Shown here: one piece after another, positions 8,232-19,148 of the stretch
Numbering within the stretch: the first letter of the stretch is position 1
Layout of the letters: the number at the start of each line of letters is the position of its first letter
From: Pelagibacteraceae bacterium
GTDB taxonomy: Bacteria > Pseudomonadota > Alphaproteobacteria > HIMB59 > GCA-002718135
Direction of reading: 5' to 3'
Length of the DNA: 42,286 bases
Assembly (NCBI GenBank): GCA_017639935.1
Contig: JAGFWP010000033.1
Span: 1 to 42,286 of the forward strand
Notes under the pieces: model-generated
Seen by the model: the letters and a program-made list of their open reading frames with translations, nothing else
Databases searched by the model: none
Told to the model about the DNA's origin: nothing
Made by a program: the position numbers and the translations under genes

Positions 8232-9584
8232 ATGAATATAAAAGAATTAAATTCTAAGAAATTATATAAGGAGTACTCATTAGAAATTCCTTTTGAAGAA
8301 GTTGATAAATTAATTAATGTCAAAATAAGAGAAATTATTCCCACAGTAACACTGCCTGGCTTTAGAAAAGGAAAGGCTCCCCTTAATATAGTTAAAAAAA
8401 AATATGAAAATAATATATTAAACGAAGTATTAGAAAAGATTATTCAGGAAAAGACAAAACAACTTCTAAATGAAAAAAAATTAAATGCCTTTAGGCAGCC
8501 AAAGGTAGAAGTAAAAAAATATAAACGAGATGAACCAATTGAATTTAACCTTAAAATTGATTTAAAACCTGAAATGAATATTTTTCCTTTTGATAAAATT
8601 ACAACCATAAATTACAGTGTTGATATTGATGAAAAAACTGCTGAAGATAATTATAAGTCTTTTTTAAACTCTCAAAAAAAATATTCTAAATTAAATAATA
8701 GTAGGGGAATTAAATACACTGATAAAGTTTTTGTAAATATTAAAACAAAAGATGATTCAGTACCTGAACATATAAAATCTCAAGATAATATACCAATAGT
8801 AACTGATTCAGATTATCAGGTATTGCCTGATATCAGCAGTAGATTGATTAAAAAGAACGCTAAGGTCGGAGATATATTCAAGTTGAAATTTGATTTAAAA
8901 GATCTTCTAAAACAGGATAAAGAAAAAAATGTAGAATTTGAAATTAATATTTTATCTATTGAAGAAAATATTCAATTTGAAATTGATAAAGAATTCTTAG
9001 AAAAAAATAATTTTAAATCTGAGAAAGAATTTAAAAATAACTTTAATAAAAATTTATCATATCAATATGAAATTTATTTAAGAGAGATTGGAAAAAAACA
9101 ACTTATGGATATTCTAGAATCAAAAAATAATTTTGATATTCCAGAAGGCATGCTTGAAGAAGAGTTTAATTTAATTTGGCACAAGGTTCAACATGCAAAA
9201 AAAGATGATAAGCTTGATGAAGATGATAAAAAATTAACAGAAAAAAAGTTAAAAGAAAGATATAGAAAAATTGCAGCAAGAAGAGTGAAATTGGCGATAT
9301 TGTTGCAACACATATCTAGTGAGCAAAATATTACAATCACAGAAAAAGAATTAACTGATGGGATGCTAAATTACGCTTCCCAGTTTCCTGGTCAGGAAAA
9401 AAAAATATTTGATTATTTTAAGCAAAATCCCGCAAGCATAGAGTCAATCAGAGGTCCTATTATTGAAAAAAAGGTTGTGAATTATATTGTTTCAAAAACA
9501 AAGAAAGAGACAAAAAAAATATCTGTTAAGGAGTTCAAAAAATTGCAAGAAGTTACTTTTAACTATAATAAGGAAAAAGAATGA
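8232..9584 (+). CDS. tig: Trigger factor, ribosome-associated chaperone
   Basis: Binds the ribosome exit tunnel and shields new chains. The 450-aa length is typical. The N-terminal ribosome-docking signature is present as GFRKGKAP (43-50). The middle FKBP-type prolyl isomerase domain (about 150-245) is recognisable only loosely: the usual aromatic pocket motifs are not evident, so isomerase activity may be lost. The C-terminal part is helical and lysine-rich. The start is ATG 8232, 9 nt after the tRNA-Leu CCA; an ATG at 8222 is in another frame. The stop overlaps the clpP start (ATGA), giving the usual tig-clpP-clpX-lon order. Confidence 0.95.
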   Translation: MNIKELNSKKLYKEYSLEIPFEEVDKLINVKIREIIPTVTLPGFRKGKAPLNIVKKKYENNILNEVLEKIIQEKTKQLLNEKKLNAFRQPKVEVKKYKRDEPIEFNLKIDLKPEMNIFPFDKITTINYSVDIDEKTAEDNYKSFLNSQKKYSKLNNSRGIKYTDKVFVNIKTKDDSVPEHIKSQDNIPIVTDSDYQVLPDISSRLIKKNAKVGDIFKLKFDLKDLLKQDKEKNVEFEINILSIEENIQFEIDKEFLEKNNFKSEKEFKNNFNKNLSYQYEIYLREIGKKQLMDILESKNNFDIPEGMLEEEFNLIWHKVQHAKKDDKLDEDDKKLTEKKLKERYRKIAARRVKLAILLQHISSEQNITITEKELTDGMLNYASQFPGQEKKIFDYFKQNPASIESIRGPIIEKKVVNYIVSKTKKETKKISVKEFKKLQEVTFNYNKEKE

Positions 9585-10192
9585 AGAACCCCTTACAAAA
9601 TTTGACAAATAATCTTGTACCAATGGTAGTGGAACAATCATCTAGAGGCGAAAGGGCATATGACATATATTCTAGATTGTTGAAAGAAAGAATAATTTTT
9701 CTAACAGGTCCGATAGACGACAATATTGCAAGTCTTGTGTGCGCACAACTCTTGTTTTTGGAATCAGAAAATCCAAAAAAAGAAATATCTTTTTATATTA
9801 ATTCTCCAGGCGGGATTGTTTGGTCTGGATTAGCTGTATATGATACAATGCAATACATTTCTTCAAAAATTATGACTATATGTATCGGTCAAGCAGCATC
9901 AGCTGCATCATTGTTATTAGCGGCAGGAGAAAAAGATATACGATTTTCATTGCCCAATTCTAGAATTATGATTCATCAACCAAGCGGAGGCTATCAAGGA
10001 CAAGTAACAGATCTTGAGATTCAAACTAATGAAATTATCAAAACAAAAAAAAGATTAAACCAGATTTATGCAAAACATACTGGAAAGAATATTAAGGAAG
10101 TTGAATTAATAATGGAAAGAGATAAATATTTTTCTCCAGAAGAAGCAATAAAATTTGGACTAATTGATAAAATTGTGAAAAATAGAAAATAA
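9581..10192 (+). CDS. clpP: ATP-dependent Clp protease, proteolytic subunit
   Basis: Serine peptidase that forms the barrel degrading proteins fed in by ClpX. The 203-aa protein has the catalytic triad Ser107 (GQAASAAS), His132 (MIHQPSGG) and Asp181 (MERDKYFS). The residues just after the serine are AAS rather than the common MGA, but the triad is intact. The oxyanion glycine loop is present as NSPGG (74-78). Translation is coupled to tig through an ATGA overlap and to clpX through a one-base TAATG overlap. Confidence 0.97.
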   Translation: MKNPLQNLTNNLVPMVVEQSSRGERAYDIYSRLLKERIIFLTGPIDDNIASLVCAQLLFLESENPKKEISFYINSPGGIVWSGLAVYDTMQYISSKIMTICIGQAASAASLLLAAGEKDIRFSLPNSRIMIHQPSGGYQGQVTDLEIQTNEIIKTKKRLNQIYAKHTGKNIKEVELIMERDKYFSPEEAIKFGLIDKIVKNRK

Positions 10193-11448
10193 TGACAAAA
10201 GAGAAAGATTCACTTTTTTGCTCTTTTTGTGGGAAAAATCAAAAAGAAGTAAAAAAATTAATAGCAGGTCCCACTGTTTTTGTTTGCGATGAATGTGTTG
10301 AACTTTGTATGGATATTATCAAAGAGGATACGGAAAACAATAAAATAAAAATAAAACAAAGTATACCCAAACCTAGAGAAATTTATTCAATTTTAAATGA
10401 TTATGTGATTGGCCAAAATAATGCAAAAAAAATATTATCAGTAGCTGTATATAATCACTATAAAAGATTATCTAATAAAAGTGTTTCTACTGTAGAAATA
10501 GCAAAATCAAATATCTTAATAATTGGCCCAACTGGAACGGGAAAAACTTTGTTAGCTCAAACTTTGGCACGAATATTAGATGTCCCATTCACAATGGCAG
10601 ATGCAACAAGTTTGACTGAAGCTGGTTATGTAGGTGAGGATGTAGAAAATATTATTTTAAGATTACTTCAGACATCAGATTATAATGTTGAAAGAGCGCA
10701 AAAAGGTATTGTTTATATAGATGAGATTGATAAGATTGGCAGGAAGAGTGACAATCCTTCTATTACCAGAGATGTCTCTGGAGAAGGTGTGCAGCAAGCA
10801 TTGTTAAAAATTATGGAAGGAACTATAGCTAGCGTTCCTCCACAAGGTGGGAGAAAACACCCACAACAAGATTTTTTACACATTGATACATCAAACATAC
10901 TTTTTATTTGTGGAGGTGCGTTCACGGGATTAGAAAATATTATCAACCATCGTTTAAAAGGATCCACTATTGGCTTTAATTCAACTTTAACTGATTTTAA
11001 CGAAAAAAAAATTGGCGATACATTAAGAATGCTTGAAAACGAAGATTTATTAAAATTTGGTATGATCCCAGAATTTATTGGCAGATTGCCTGTATGCGCA
11101 ACATTAGAAGAATTAGATGATAAAATGTTGATACGTATTATGAAGGAACCCAAAAATGCTATAATTAAACAATTTGAACTTTTATTTAATATGGACAACA
11201 TTGAATTAGAAATCAAAAATGATGCTCTCTTAGAAATTGCTAATTTGGCTGTTAAGCATAATACGGGAGCTAGGGGATTGAGATCAATTATGGAGAATCT
11301 CCTAATAGATCTAATGTTCGAATCACCTGATCAAAAGCAATTGAAAAAGATTGTGATTAATTCTGAGGTAGTAAAAAAAATGTCACAACCAATCCTTTTA
11401 TTTGCTAATAAAGACAATAATGAAAAATTAGCTGTAAATAAGTCTTGA
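10192..11448 (+). CDS. clpX: ATP-dependent Clp protease, ATP-binding unfoldase subunit
   Basis: Hexameric AAA+ unfoldase that recognises substrates and threads them into ClpP. At 418 aa it is full length. The N-terminal zinc domain has Cys10, Cys13, Cys32 and Cys35. The Walker A motif is GPTGTGKT (112-119), the Walker B region is [11 protein letters not shown], and the pore loop region GYVGEDVE follows. The C-terminal part has the sensor-2 style TGARGLRS. It directly follows clpP and is followed by lon after 30 bp without a clear Shine-Dalgarno site. Confidence 0.98.
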   Translation: MTKEKDSLFCSFCGKNQKEVKKLIAGPTVFVCDECVELCMDIIKEDTENNKIKIKQSIPKPREIYSILNDYVIGQNNAKKILSVAVYNHYKRLSNKSVSTVEIAKSNILIIGPTGTGKTLLAQTLARILDVPFTMADATSLTEAGYVGEDVENIILRLLQTSDYNVERAQKGIVYIDEIDKIGRKSDNPSITRDVSGEGVQQALLKIMEGTIASVPPQGGRKHPQQDFLHIDTSNILFICGGAFTGLENIINHRLKGSTIGFNSTLTDFNEKKIGDTLRMLENEDLLKFGMIPEFIGRLPVCATLEELDDKMLIRIMKEPKNAIIKQFELLFNMDNIELEIKNDALLEIANLAVKHNTGARGLRSIMENLLIDLMFESPDQKQLKKIVINSEVVKKMSQPILLFANKDNNEKLAVNKS

Positions 11449-11478
11449 TTTTTTATTTATTACTATCATTTTAAACAT

Positions 11479-13872
11479 ATGAATAGTCCAATTATTCCTG
11501 TTCTGCCTTTAAGAGATATTGTAGTTTTTCCTCAAATGGTTGTTCCATTATTTGTAGGAAGAAAACTATCAGTTAATGCTCTTAACAACGTAATGAAATA
11601 TAATAAAAAAATATTGCTTATTGCTCAAAAAAATTCAGAAATAGATAATCCGAATTCTGAAAACTTATATCGTGTTGGAACATTGGCAAAAATACTTCAG
11701 CTGCTTAAGTTGCCTGACGGCACTATTAAAGTATTGGTAGAGGGACTCGAGAGAGTAAAAGTTTCTAAAATTCATCAAACAAAAGATTTCATTATAGCTA
11801 ATTATTCATTCATCAAACCCGTTGATAATAATGTGTCAAAAGCAAAAGCATTAATGAAAATTATTTTCGAGCAATTTGAATCTTATCATAAGATTAACAA
11901 GAAAATTCCAATTGAAACTTTTAATAGCATTCGTGCAAATACTGATTCTGATAAGTTAGCTGATGTTTTAATAACTAATCTTAATATCAGCCTGAGTCAA
12001 AAACAAGAACTCCTGGAAATAATTTCAACTGTAAAAAGATTGGAAAAGATTTATGATTATTTAATTGCTGAAATTGACACAATACAATTTGAAAAGAAGA
12101 TAAAGGGTAGAGTCAAACGTCAGATGGAAAAAACTCAAAAAGAGTATTACTTAAATGAGCAGTTGAAAGCTATACAAAAAGAACTAGGAGATAAAGAAGA
12201 CATTGATGATATAACCGAAATTGAAACAAAAATAAAAAAAATTAATCTGTCTAAAGAAGCTAAAGACAAATGTAAAAATGAATTAAAGAAACTAAAAAAT
12301 ATGAGTCCAATGTCGGCTGAAGCAACAGTTGTAAGAAATTATCTTGACTGGGTGATAAGCATTCCTTGGTTCAATCCTTCACCAATATCTAAAAACATTA
12401 ATAAAGCAAAAAAAATTTTAGAGGCAGATCACTATGGGCTTGATAAAGTTAAGGATAGAATTATTGAATATTTGGCAGTCCAAAAAAGAATTAATAAAAT
12501 TAAAGGACCTATACTCTGTCTAGTTGGACCTCCCGGTGTTGGAAAAACATCTCTTGGTAAGTCAATTGCTTCAGCAACAGGGAGAAATTTTGTAAGAATG
12601 TCCCTGGGAGGAATTAGAGATGAAGCAGAGATCAGAGGACATCGCAAAACTTATATTGGCTCTATGCCAGGAAAATTTATTCAGGGAATGAAAAAATCTA
12701 AATCTTCGAATCCTTTAATACTTCTTGATGAAATTGATAAACTTGGATCTGATTGGAGAGGCGATCCTTCTTCAGCTTTATTGGAAGTTTTGGATCCAGA
12801 ACAAAATCATAAGTTTAATGATAACTATTTAGAATTAGATTATGATTTGTCTGATGTTATGTTTGTTTGTACTGCAAACACTTTAAATATTCCTCCAGCT
12901 TTGCTTGATAGAATGGAGATTATTAGAATTGCTGGTTATACTGAACAGGAAAAAAATCAAATTGCTAAAAGATATCTAATCCCTAAACAACAATTAAATC
13001 ATGGATTGAAGAAAAAAGAAATTTCATTTAACTCATCTATTATAAATAAAATAATTCGATTTTTTACCCGAGAGGCAGGAGTTCGTAATTTAGAAAAGGA
13101 AATTGCAAAAATTTGCAGAAAATCAATAAAATTACTTGAGACTTCAAATAAAAAAAATATTATTCTAAATGAGAAAACACTTAATAATTTTTTAGGAGTA
13201 GAAAAATTTAGGTGTAGCGAAATTGAAAAGAAAAACTTAATCGGAGTTACAAACGGATTGGCATGGACAGAGGCTGGAGGGGAAATTTTGTCAGTAGAAG
13301 TTTTGCTATCTATAGGTAAGGGTAAATTAACAATTACAGGTAAGCTTGGAGAAGTTATGAAGGAATCTATACAAGCAGCTGTCTCATATGTTAGATCTCA
13401 ATCGTTGAGTTTAGGAATAAACCCTAAGGATTTTGAAAAATACGATATACACGTTCATGTTCCTGAAGGTGCAACACCAAAGGATGGGCCTAGTGCAGGC
13501 ATTGCAATATTTAATTCTTTAGTTTCATCACTAACTTCAAATAAAGTTAGAAAAGAAGTAGCAATGACTGGTGAAATCACACTTAGAGGCAGAGTATTGC
13601 CAATAGGCGGTTTAAAAGAAAAACTTTATGCGGCTATTCGTGTAGGAATAAAAAAAATATTAATACCTGAAGAAAACAAGAAAGATTTAGCTGAATTAGA
13701 TAAAAAAATTCTAAAAAATATAAATATAGTAGAAATAAATGAAGCTAGATCTATTTTAAAACATACCTTAGTTAAGCCTATTGTGCCTCTAAGTTTTAGC
13801 GAATCCCAGTCTATAAAAACTATAAAATCATCAATATCTTCAGAAAATATTGAAGAATCTACTGCTCATTAA
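11479..13872 (+). CDS. lon: ATP-dependent protease Lon (LonA)
   Basis: Homo-oligomeric AAA+ serine protease that degrades misfolded and regulatory proteins. The 797-aa protein has all LonA parts: an N-terminal substrate domain starting PVLPLRDIVVFP, a coiled-coil region rich in Lys/Glu (about 190-290), Walker A GPPGVGKT near 350, Walker B ILLDEIDKLG, and the C-terminal protease domain with the catalytic serine in PKDGPSAG (about 672) and lysine in GGLKEKL (about 713). It closes the chaperone-protease group before the HU gene. Only weak pairing precedes the T run at 13920-13927 downstream. Confidence 0.98.
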   Translation: MNSPIIPVLPLRDIVVFPQMVVPLFVGRKLSVNALNNVMKYNKKILLIAQKNSEIDNPNSENLYRVGTLAKILQLLKLPDGTIKVLVEGLERVKVSKIHQTKDFIIANYSFIKPVDNNVSKAKALMKIIFEQFESYHKINKKIPIETFNSIRANTDSDKLADVLITNLNISLSQKQELLEIISTVKRLEKIYDYLIAEIDTIQFEKKIKGRVKRQMEKTQKEYYLNEQLKAIQKELGDKEDIDDITEIETKIKKINLSKEAKDKCKNELKKLKNMSPMSAEATVVRNYLDWVISIPWFNPSPISKNINKAKKILEADHYGLDKVKDRIIEYLAVQKRINKIKGPILCLVGPPGVGKTSLGKSIASATGRNFVRMSLGGIRDEAEIRGHRKTYIGSMPGKFIQGMKKSKSSNPLILLDEIDKLGSDWRGDPSSALLEVLDPEQNHKFNDNYLELDYDLSDVMFVCTANTLNIPPALLDRMEIIRIAGYTEQEKNQIAKRYLIPKQQLNHGLKKKEISFNSSIINKIIRFFTREAGVRNLEKEIAKICRKSIKLLETSNKKNIILNEKTLNNFLGVEKFRCSEIEKKNLIGVTNGLAWTEAGGEILSVEVLLSIGKGKLTITGKLGEVMKESIQAAVSYVRSQSLSLGINPKDFEKYDIHVHVPEGATPKDGPSAGIAIFNSLVSSLTSNKVRKEVAMTGEITLRGRVLPIGGLKEKLYAAIRVGIKKILIPEENKKDLAELDKKILKNINIVEINEARSILKHTLVKPIVPLSFSESQSIKTIKSSISSENIEESTAH

Positions 13873-13985
13873 TCCTTATATTTAGCCATTTTATTGTTAA
13901 TTTCCTAATTTTCTGGGATTTTTTTTAAATTATTATTGACGACTATGAACTTCAAATAATAACCATACATTTACTTAATTAATTA

Positions 13986-13992
13986 AAGGAGA
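13986..13992 (+). promoter_or_regulatory. Strong ribosome binding site of the HU gene
   Basis: AAGGAGA lies 5 nt before GTG 13998 and fixes that start, since the nearby ATG is in another frame. It is one of the strongest Shine-Dalgarno sites in the window, fitting an abundant protein. Confidence 0.8.
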
Positions 13993-13997
13993 CGAAA

Positions 13998-14285
13998 GTG
14001 AATAAAAATGATTTAATAGCTTCGGTAGCATCTTCTGCAGGTTTGTCTAAATCTGATTCAACTAGAGCAATTGAAAGCTTATTGGATTCTATTACTAACT
14101 CCCTAAAAAGAGAAGAAAAAGTAAGTATAGTTGGTTTTGGGAATTTTAGTGTTAGTCATAGAAAAGCAACAACTGGGCGAAATCCTAGAACTGGAGAGTC
14201 AATACAAATTCCAGCATCTAAAAGACCAAAATTTACTGTAGGAAAAGCGCTTAAAGAAGCTGTGAATGTAGCAACAACAGAATAG
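13998..14285 (+). CDS. HU family DNA-binding protein
   Basis: Small basic protein that bends DNA and compacts the nucleoid. The 95-aa protein shows the HU/IHF fold: MNKNDLIASVASSAG, the dimerisation part VGFGNFSV, and the DNA-binding arm with RNPRTGESIQIPASKRPKFTVGK split over residues 60-85. The start is GTG 13998 with a strong ribosome site. Its position after lon is a common alphaproteobacterial arrangement and suggests HupB rather than IHF. A TTGACG at 13936-13941 could be its -35 box, but no convincing -10 sits at normal spacing. A strong terminator follows. Confidence 0.95.
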   Translation: MNKNDLIASVASSAGLSKSDSTRAIESLLDSITNSLKREEKVSIVGFGNFSVSHRKATTGRNPRTGESIQIPASKRPKFTVGKALKEAVNVATTE

Positions 14286-14309
14286 TATTTATAAAAGATT
14301 TTTTCTTGC

Positions 14310-14346
14310 ACCGGCTGTTAAATAACATTAACAGCCGGTTTTGTTT
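14310..14346 (+). terminator. Intrinsic terminator after the HU gene
   Basis: A perfect 12-bp stem (14310-14321 with 14328-14339) with a GC-rich base closes a 6-nt loop and is followed by TTTTGTTT. It ends where tRNA-Val begins (14347), so tRNA-Val either starts from read-through or from a promoter within this hairpin region. Confidence 0.93.
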
Positions 14347-14422
14347 GGGTGTTTAGCTCAGTTGGTAGAGCATCTCGTTTACACCGAGAGGGTCGGGAGT
14401 TCAAGTCTCTCAACACCCACCA
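14347..14422 (+). tRNA. tRNA-Val (TAC)
   Basis: Acceptor arms GGGTGTT/AACACCC, anticodon stem TCTCG/CGAGA, anticodon TAC at 14380-14382, T-arm with GAGTTCAAGTCTC. The 3' CCA is encoded. It is paired with tRNA-Asp 5 nt downstream. Confidence 0.97.
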
Positions 14423-14427
14423 AATGC

Positions 14428-14504
14428 GCGGGAGTAGTTCAGCTGGTTAGAACGCCGCCCTGTCACGGCGGAGGTCGCGGGTTCGAATCCCGTCTCTCGC
14501 GCCA
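14428..14504 (+). tRNA. tRNA-Asp (GTC)
   Basis: Acceptor arms GCGGGAG/CTCTCGC, anticodon stem CCGCC/GGCGG, anticodon GTC at 14462-14464, discriminator G73 as expected for Asp, encoded CCA. Confidence 0.97.
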
Positions 14505-14541
14505 GCACTACTTTGTTCATTTATTATTGATGACGTTAATT

Positions 14542-14547
14542 TATAAT
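14542..14547 (+). promoter_or_regulatory. Possible -10 box of the nuo operon
   Basis: A perfect TATAAT lies in the 116-bp gap between tRNA-Asp and nuoA. No good -35 hexamer is seen at 16-18 bp upstream, so the call is weak. Confidence 0.3.
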
Positions 14548-14620
14548 TGCAAAGTGCCACATTGTATTTCTTGAATAATTTGTTAAATGTATTACTTATC
14601 CAGCATTTATAAGGACTATT

Positions 14621-14986
14621 GTGTCATTTATCTTATCCGAATACTTACCAATATTAATCTTTATTTTTATAGGTTTTGGGATGGCTGTAGGTATGACAAT
14701 AATACCTTTTGTAATTGGTGAGTCAAAGCCAGATAAAGAAAAGCTATCTTCTTACGAGTGCGGATTTGAGGCTTTCGATGATGCCCGAGGTAGATTTGAT
14801 GTACGATTTTATCTTGTAGCTATTCTATTTATCATTTTTGATCTTGAGGTCGCCTTTCTTTTCCCCTGGGCTGTTTCTTTAGGTAATATCGGAATATTTG
14901 GTTTTTGGTCTATGATAATTTTCCTCTTTTTTCTTACAATTGGATTTATTTATGAGTGGAAAAAAGGAGCATTAGAGTGGGAATAA
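14621..14986 (+). CDS. nuoA: NADH dehydrogenase I subunit A
   Basis: Small membrane subunit next to the quinone site of respiratory complex I. The 121-aa protein has three membrane segments and the conserved loop [20 protein letters not shown] (residues about 42-61), followed by [20 protein letters not shown]. The start is GTG 14621 with AAGGA about 6-8 nt upstream. It opens a complete 14-gene nuo operon. Confidence 0.96.
   Translation: MSFILSEYLPILIFIFIGFGMAVGMTIIPFVIGESKPDKEKLSSYECGFEAFDDARGRFDVRFYLVAILFIIFDLEVAFLFPWAVSLGNIGIFGFWSMIIFLFFLTIGFIYEWKKGALEWE
14965..14969 (+). promoter_or_regulatory. Ribosome binding site deciding the nuoB start
   Basis: AGGAG sits inside the end of nuoA, 7 nt before GTG 14977. 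It argues for that start over the in-frame GTG at 14956. Confidence 0.75.
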
Positions 14987-15486
14987 ACAAAAAAGAAAAT
15001 AATGAAAATAATTTAAGTGAAAATTTAAATTCAAAAGGTTTTTTACTAGCCAATTTCGATAAGCTTCTTACTTGGGCGAGGACAGGCTCGTTGTGGCCAA
15101 TGACATTTGGTCTTGCTTGTTGCGGTGTTGAAATGATGCATTCCTATATGAGTCGGTATGATTTAGATAGATACGGGGTTATTCCTAGAGCAAGTCCACG
15201 TCAGTCGGATGTTATGATTGTTGCGGGCACATTAACTAACAAAATGGCCCCAGCTCTTCGTAAAGTATATGATCAAATGCCAAATCCTAGATGGGTAATA
15301 TCTATGGGTTCTTGTGCTAATGGAGGGGGGTATTATCATTACTCTTATTCAGTTGTAAGAGGTTGTGATAGAATTGTTCCAGTTGACATATATGTGCCAG
15401 GATGTCCACCAACAGCTGAGGCGTTAGTGTATGGTATTCTTCAACTTCAAAAAAAAATCAAAAGAAGGAATGATTCTAATTTATAA
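14977..15486 (+). CDS. nuoB: NADH dehydrogenase I subunit B
   Basis: Peripheral-arm subunit carrying the terminal iron-sulfur cluster N2, which passes electrons to quinone. The N2 ligands are visible: the double cysteine in [10 protein letters not shown], then MGSCANGGG and [11 protein letters not shown] chose GTG 14977 because of AGGAG 7 nt upstream; this gives 169 aa and a 10-bp overlap with nuoA. The in-frame GTG 14956 would add seven residues. Confidence 0.95.
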   Translation: MGINKKENNENNLSENLNSKGFLLANFDKLLTWARTGSLWPMTFGLACCGVEMMHSYMSRYDLDRYGVIPRASPRQSDVMIVAGTLTNKMAPALRKVYDQMPNPRWVISMGSCANGGGYYHYSYSVVRGCDRIVPVDIYVPGCPPTAEALVYGILQLQKKIKRRNDSNL

Positions 15487-15488
15487 AA

Positions 15489-16097
15489 ATGAGTAAGATT
15501 GAAGATACTAAAAAAATCATATTAAAAGAATCAAATATTAACGTTATTCTTTATGATAATGAAAAATATCTTGGCATAATTGTTAATAATAAATCTGATA
15601 TTGTCTCAATTATAAAATTCTTAAATGATAATGACAAATTATTTTTTAAACAACTTATTGACATAACAGCAATTGATTATCCTTCAAGGGAATTAAGATT
15701 TGAAATTGTTTATTTGTTAATTAGTCTTAAACTTAATCAAAGAATATTGGTTAAGACATCAATTAATGAAAATGATAATATAGAATCAATATCTTCAATT
15801 CACAAAAACGCTAATTGGTATGAAAGGGAATGCTATGATCTGTTTGGCATTAATTTTTTGAATCATCCAGATTTAAGAAGAATTATGACAGATTATAATT
15901 TTGAAGGACATCCTCTTAGAAAAGATTTTCCATTAACAGGCCATAACGAAGTTAGTTATAGCGAAAAAGAAAAAAAAATTGTTTATGAAAAAGTAAAACT
16001 TTCTCAAGAATACAGGAGTTTTGACTATTCAAGTCCATGGGAAGGATTAAAAAATCAATTAATAGGTGATGAAAAAGTCAAAAAAGAAAATTTATAA
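15489..16097 (+). CDS. nuoC: NADH dehydrogenase I subunit C
   Basis: Structural subunit of the quinone-proximal peripheral arm (30-kDa family). The 202-aa protein ends with the family signature [30 protein letters not shown] and [10 protein letters not shown]. The N-terminal third is poorly conserved, as usual. It is a separate gene, not fused to nuoD as in enterics. The stop shares a base with the nuoD start. Confidence 0.94.
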   Translation: MSKIEDTKKIILKESNINVILYDNEKYLGIIVNNKSDIVSIIKFLNDNDKLFFKQLIDITAIDYPSRELRFEIVYLLISLKLNQRILVKTSINENDNIESISSIHKNANWYERECYDLFGINFLNHPDLRRIMTDYNFEGHPLRKDFPLTGHNEVSYSEKEKKIVYEKVKLSQEYRSFDYSSPWEGLKNQLIGDEKVKKENL

Positions 16098-17275
16098 TGA
16101 AAGAAATAGAGATTAATTCAACTACATTAAATTTTGGACCTCAACATCCCGCAGCTCACGGCGTTCTCAGATTAGTTGTAGAATTAGATGGCGAGATTGT
16201 TGAGAGAACTGAACCGCATATCGGACTTCTGCATAGAGGGACAGAGAAACTTATTGAGTATAAAAATTATCTTCAAGCAGTTCCTTATTTTGATAGATTG
16301 GATTATGTATCACCAATGTGTCAAGAACACGCTTTTGCTCTAGCCACAGAGAAACTTTTAAAGATTGAAGTTCCAATCAGGGCTAAGTACATAAGAGTTA
16401 TTTTTGCTGAAATTACACGGATACTTAATCATTTGCTTAATATCCCTGCTTACGCAGCTGATATAGGAGCAGTAACTCCTTTTTTATGGTGCTTTGAAGA
16501 AAGAGAAAAACTTATAGAATTTCATGAAGCAGTATCCGGAGCCCGTTTTCATGCAGCGTACTTTAGGCCAGGAGGGGTTCATCAAGATATGCCAAAAGGA
16601 ATGGAAGAAAAACTTTTTAATCACCTTGAAACTCTTCCAAAGTTTTTTGATGATTTGGAAGAGTTATTGACAAACAATAGAATATTAAGACAGCGTTCAG
16701 TTGATATCGGAGTGCTTACAAAACAAGAAGCAATAGACTGGGGGTGTACGGGGCCTATTTTAAGAAGTGCCGGTGTTGCTTGGGACCTAAGACGTTCTCA
16801 GCCATACGATGTGTATGACAAAGTAGATTTTGAAGTTCCTGTAGGAAAAAAAGGCGATTGTTTTGATCGTTATTTGATTCGAATTGAAGAAATGAGACAA
16901 AGTGTAGAAATTATCAAACAATGCCTTAATCAAATTGAACCAGGAGATATAGCTATTGATGATAATAAGATAACTCCGCCAAAAAGAAATAAAATGAAAA
17001 AATCAATGGAGTCATTAATTCACCACTTTAAGCTTTTCACTGAAGGGTACAGGGTGCCTCAAGGAGAAACTTATTTTGCTGTTGAAGCGCCTAAAGGAGA
17101 GTTTGGGGTTTTTCTTGTTTCAGATGGCTCAAGCAAACCTTACAGATGTAAAATAAGAGCACCCGGTTTTGCTCATCTACAAACTCTAGATCATTTATCT
17201 AAAGGTCATATGATGGCAGACATAGCGGCAATTCTAGGAAGTTTAGATGTCGTTTTTGGAGAAGTTGATAGATGA
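16097..17275 (+). CDS. nuoD: NADH dehydrogenase I subunit D
   Basis: The 49-kDa subunit that forms the quinone pocket with NuoB. The 392-aa protein contains [14 protein letters not shown] (pocket loop with the quinone-contact His), [12 protein letters not shown], and the C-terminal [20 protein letters not shown] and VFGEVDR end typical of the family. It is coupled to nuoC (TAATG) and to nuoE (4-bp overlap). Confidence 0.98.
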   Translation: MKEIEINSTTLNFGPQHPAAHGVLRLVVELDGEIVERTEPHIGLLHRGTEKLIEYKNYLQAVPYFDRLDYVSPMCQEHAFALATEKLLKIEVPIRAKYIRVIFAEITRILNHLLNIPAYAADIGAVTPFLWCFEEREKLIEFHEAVSGARFHAAYFRPGGVHQDMPKGMEEKLFNHLETLPKFFDDLEELLTNNRILRQRSVDIGVLTKQEAIDWGCTGPILRSAGVAWDLRRSQPYDVYDKVDFEVPVGKKGDCFDRYLIRIEEMRQSVEIIKQCLNQIEPGDIAIDDNKITPPKRNKMKKSMESLIHHFKLFTEGYRVPQGETYFAVEAPKGEFGVFLVSDGSSKPYRCKIRAPGFAHLQTLDHLSKGHMMADIAAILGSLDVVFGEVDR

Positions 17276-17862
17276 AGCACCCAGGAATGATAAATATAGT
17301 TTCTGATACTAGTAATGAAATATTTGAATGGTCTGAAAGAAATTTTTCCAAGGTTAAAATTGTTATAGAAAAATATCCAGCCGGAAAACAACAAAGCGCA
17401 GTTATTCCGATCTTAGACCTAGCTCAAAGACAGAATAATGGTTGGTTAAATAGAAGTGCCATTGAAAAAGTTTCAGAAACATTGAGCATGTCTTTTATTC
17501 GTGTGATGGAAGTTGTAAGTTTTTATTCAATGTTTAATCTTGAACCTGTTGGGAAAAATTTCATCCAAATATGTAGAACAACACCTTGCTGGTTAAGGGG
17601 TAGTAATAAATTGTTAGATGTTGTTAAAGAGGTTACCGGTTGCAATTTAGGTGAAACTTCTGAGGATAAGAAATTTACTTTAGTAGAGGTTGAGTGTCTA
17701 GGTGCGTGTTGTAATTCTCCTATGGTACAAATTAATGATGATTACTATGAAGATTTAAATGAAGATAACTTTAGAAAAGTACTTTTAAAATTAAAAAATA
17801 ATGAAAATATTAACAAGGGCTCTCAATCAGGAAGACGAGGCTCTTCGCCTGAAAAAAATTAA
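17272..17862 (+). CDS. nuoE: NADH dehydrogenase I subunit E
   Basis: 24-kDa subunit holding the [2Fe-2S] cluster N1a in the NADH-oxidising tip. The thioredoxin-like domain has the cysteine ligands CRTTPC and CLGACC. The 196-aa length includes a flexible alphaproteobacterial tail ending [14 protein letters not shown]. The start ATG overlaps the nuoD stop. Confidence 0.96.
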   Translation: MKHPGMINIVSDTSNEIFEWSERNFSKVKIVIEKYPAGKQQSAVIPILDLAQRQNNGWLNRSAIEKVSETLSMSFIRVMEVVSFYSMFNLEPVGKNFIQICRTTPCWLRGSNKLLDVVKEVTGCNLGETSEDKKFTLVEVECLGACCNSPMVQINDDYYEDLNEDNFRKVLLKLKNNENINKGSQSGRRGSSPEKN

Positions 17863-17867
17863 AATTT

Positions 17868-19148
17868 ATGCTTAAAGAAGAAGATAAAATTTTTAAAAAT
17901 TTATATGGAAAGGAAGATTGGGGTCTTAAAGGCGCTTATAAAAGAGGAATATGGTCAAACACAAATGCAATTCTAGCCAGAGGAAATGATTACATCATTG
18001 AAGAAATAAAAAAAAGCGAACTTAGAGGGAGAGGCGGAGCTGGTTTCCCCACTGGTTTGAAATGGTCTTTTATGCCAAAAAATTCTGGCAAACCTCATTA
18101 TCTTGTTGTTAATGCTGATGAGTCAGAACCAGGAACGTGTAAGGATAGAGAGATATTAAGAAATGATCCACATTTATTGTTGGAGGGATGTCTTGTCTCG
18201 GGTTTTGCAATGCACGCTCATAATTGTTATATTTATATTAGAGGTGAATATTATAATGAGGCATTAAATTTACAAAAGGCGATTGATGAAGCTTATGAAG
18301 CAAAATTATTAGGGAAAGATGCCTGCGGCTCTGGCTGGGATTTCAATATATACTTACACAGAGGAGCAGGGGCTTATATTTGCGGGGAAGAGACAGCATT
18401 ACTAGAAAGTTTGGAAGGCAAGAAAGGGCAGCCAAGATTAAAGCCGCCGTTTCCTGCAGAATCCGGTTTGTATGGGTTTCCTACAACTGTAAATAATGTT
18501 GAGTCAATAGCTGTTGCTCCAACAATTTTAAGAAAAGGAGCTAAGTGGTTTGCAAATCTTGGCAATCCGAAAAATACTGGAACCAAAATCTTTAGCATCT
18601 CAGGTCATGTTAATAATCCTTGCAATGTAGAAGAGGAAATGGGGATACCTTTAAAAGAATTAATTGAAACACATGCAGGCGGTGTAATAGGAGGTTGGGA
18701 TAATTTATTAGCCATTATTCCAGGCGGTGCTAGCGTTCCTTTAATTCCAAAATCAATCTGTGATACTGTTAAGATGGATTTCGATAATTTGTTAAAGGTT
18801 CAAAGTGGTCTTGGTACAGCAGCTGTAATTGTAATGAATAAGTCAACTGATATCATTGAATCAATAACTAGATTATCAAATTTTTATAAACATGAAAGTT
18901 GCGGTCAATGTACCCCATGTCGTGAAGGAACTGGGTGGATGTATAGAATTATGAAAAAAATGATTGATGGTAGTGTTCAACTTGAAGATATTGATAAATT
19001 AGATGATGTAACAAGACAAATTGAAGGCCATACCATATGCGCATTAGGTGATGCTGCAGCATGGCCAATACAAGGGCTAATAAGACATTTTAAACCTGAG
19101 ATTGAAAGAAGAATTGCAGAATTTAATAAAAAAAAGGAAGTTGCTTAA
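17868..19148 (+). CDS. nuoF: NADH dehydrogenase I subunit F
   Basis: 51-kDa subunit that binds NADH and FMN and carries cluster N3. The 426-aa protein shows [14 protein letters not shown] (NADH/FMN loop), [15 protein letters not shown] (FMN region) and the N3 ligands [11 protein letters not shown] with the later [13 protein letters not shown]. It is coupled to nuoG by TAATG. Confidence 0.98.
   Translation: MLKEEDKIFKNLYGKEDWGLKGAYKRGIWSNTNAILARGNDYIIEEIKKSELRGRGGAGFPTGLKWSFMPKNSGKPHYLVVNADESEPGTCKDREILRNDPHLLLEGCLVSGFAMHAHNCYIYIRGEYYNEALNLQKAIDEAYEAKLLGKDACGSGWDFNIYLHRGAGAYICGEETALLESLEGKKGQPRLKPPFPAESGLYGFPTTVNNVESIAVAPTILRKGAKWFANLGNPKNTGTKIFSISGHVNNPCNVEEEMGIPLKELIETHAGGVIGGWDNLLAIIPGGASVPLIPKSICDTVKMDFDNLLKVQSGLGTAAVIVMNKSTDIIESITRLSNFYKHESCGQCTPCREGTGWMYRIMKKMIDGSVQLEDIDKLDDVTRQIEGHTICALGDAAAWPIQGLIRHFKPEIERRIAEFNKKKEVA

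Noticed and set aside
13871-13927. Terminator after lon
   Set aside because: There is a T run at 13920-13927, but the upstream pairing is only a few bases with mismatches.
14341-14574. 77-codon open frame
   Set aside because: It lies over tRNA-Val and tRNA-Asp, which explain the sequence fully.
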